A DNA stretch of 64,000 bases from positions 13,824,260-13,888,259 of the forward strand of contig CM042543.1 of the NCBI GenBank assembly GCA_023630585.1. The letters are read 5' to 3'. The stretch is from Cranoglanis bouderius (Eukaryota > Chordata > Actinopteri > Siluriformes > Cranoglanididae). This document shows, piece by piece, positions 62,980-64,000 of this stretch. A model generated the notes under the pieces. The model was not told where the DNA came from. It saw only the letters and a list, made by a program, of their open reading frames with translations, and did no database searches. The position numbers were made by a program, and so were the translations under genes. Positions within the stretch are counted from its first letter, which is position 1; each line of letters begins with the position of its first letter.

Positions 62980-63431
62980 CTAAACCCACAAAAACAGAAG
63001 AAACTTAGTCGTGCAAATACCCTCTGCACTAACAGACTACATGTATTCTTGTTACAGTACATGAGTGCATGACTCACTGTAAAGGTACCTTTTTTAGAAC
63101 AGCCTATAGGTAACACTCAGGATAATGTGAAAGGGCCAATTTGCTAGATAGCTAACCATGTAAATAGAAACATGATTGAATTCACATGAGCTAGCTAGCT
63201 CACAAACCTATTATCTTTCTTTATATGCTGGTTGGTTTGTGTTCATGAAGTAATTACTCAAATAGTTTTTCACCAAACTATTTATTTACTCTTACTTGAG
63301 TAATTTATTTTTATCAATAATTTTACTTTTACTCAAGTGAATTATTACTACAGTAGCAGTATTTTTACTCAAGAAATGAGATAAGATAAAATATGACATG
63401 GAATTGCTACCCTAAACAATAATTTAATATA

Positions 63432-64000
63432 CAGTTATGTGAAAAAATAAGTACACGCCATGGAAATTGTTGGCTTTTTTGACATATTTGGACAAGCAAA
63501 CAATTGATCCTCTTTGAAACAGTGACTATTAATAAAGTTGATACACTCTATCAAATGACACATACAATTGACATTTTGTAATAATTTTCACAATTTAAAC
63601 TGTCACATGGAAAAAGTAAGTACACCCCTACATTTATCACACCTTCAAAACCATAATATTTTAATCAGGTGTTCAAGATTGGGTGCCAGTGATTAGAACC
63701 TGCTTAGGGAGTGCAGGTGGAACCTGTCTTATTTATACTCCTCGCATATCTAGTGTCTGGTGTTCCCTTTGCTATTTAGGTGTGTGGTGTCATCATGCCA
63801 AGATCTAAAGAGTCTATAAGGCCTTCAGAAAAAATGTTGTGGATGCCTATGAGTCTGGCAAGGGATTTAAAAAGATCTCCAAATTATTTGAAATACATCA
63901 TTCCACTGTAAGGAAAATGCTCTACAAATGGCGCAGATTTCAAACGACTGCCAATTTGTCCATTACTGCCCGTCCCAGAGCAGACTGTCTGATGCAAAAA
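63432..64000 (+). mobile_element. Left half of a Tc1-like transposon, cut by window edge
   Basis: Begins CAGTTATGTGAAAAAATAAG after TA (63430-63431). An inner near-copy of the tip (CATGGAAAAAGTAAGTACAC) occurs at about 63606-63625, the IR/DR layout. A transposase start MPRSKESIRPS at 63795 is followed, after a frame change, by NVVDAYESGKGFKKISKLFE and STVRKMLYKWRRF, the N-terminal helix-turn-helix. It lies in a PTK2B intron, antisense. Confidence 0.85.

Overview
The window is vertebrate genomic DNA, AT-rich and intron-rich, almost certainly from a teleost fish. The evidence is multi-exon genes with GT-AG introns, tRNA-derived SINEs of fish type, several Tc1-like DNA transposons with TA target sites, and abundant (TG)n and (TA)n tracts. 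A siluriform or other ostariophysan is my guess, but the sequence does not prove it.

Five protein genes can be reconstructed. From left to right they are: ZNF513 (+, 357-3053, four coding exons, 546 aa); a PLAAT/LRAT-type (HRASLS-like) gene (+, 12651-14521, three exons, 160 aa); EPHX2, soluble epoxide hydrolase (-, 45382-22935, 19 exons, 557 aa); CHRNA2, neuronal nicotinic receptor alpha-2 (+, 51429-55622, six exons, 518 aa); and the 3' part of PTK2B/PYK2 (-, 62979-57389, 13 exons, from the kinase catalytic loop to the FAT domain). The exons of each gene join in frame without leftover bases. EPHX2-CHRNA2-PTK2B keeps the order and relative orientation of human 8p21 (PTK2B-CHRNA2-EPHX2). ZNF513 is on human chromosome 2, so the left part of the window carries a different neighbourhood.

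The space between and inside genes is full of mobile DNA. There are at least six Tc1-like elements or remnants: 11.4, 21.0, 27.8, 30.4, 33.5 and 63.4 kb. The one at 33450-34991 has long inverted repeats and an open transposase frame with all three catalytic acidic residues. There are also three kinds of tRNA-headed SINE, two LINE fragments inside introns, and many microsatellites. Two Tc1 elements and one SINE sit in a single EPHX2 intron (intron 13).

The observations most worth following are these. (1) The N-terminal phosphatase half of EPHX2 has lost its catalytic motifs, while the epoxide-hydrolase half is intact. (2) A diverged second copy of EPHX2 exon 1, with its splice donor, lies about 1.4 kb upstream of the gene. 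(3) Reading-frame continuity requires GC-AG splicing at two EPHX2 introns. (4) The PLAAT-like protein has Ser and Gln in place of the catalytic Cys and first His. I found no CRISPR array, rRNA, bona fide tRNA gene or viral gene.
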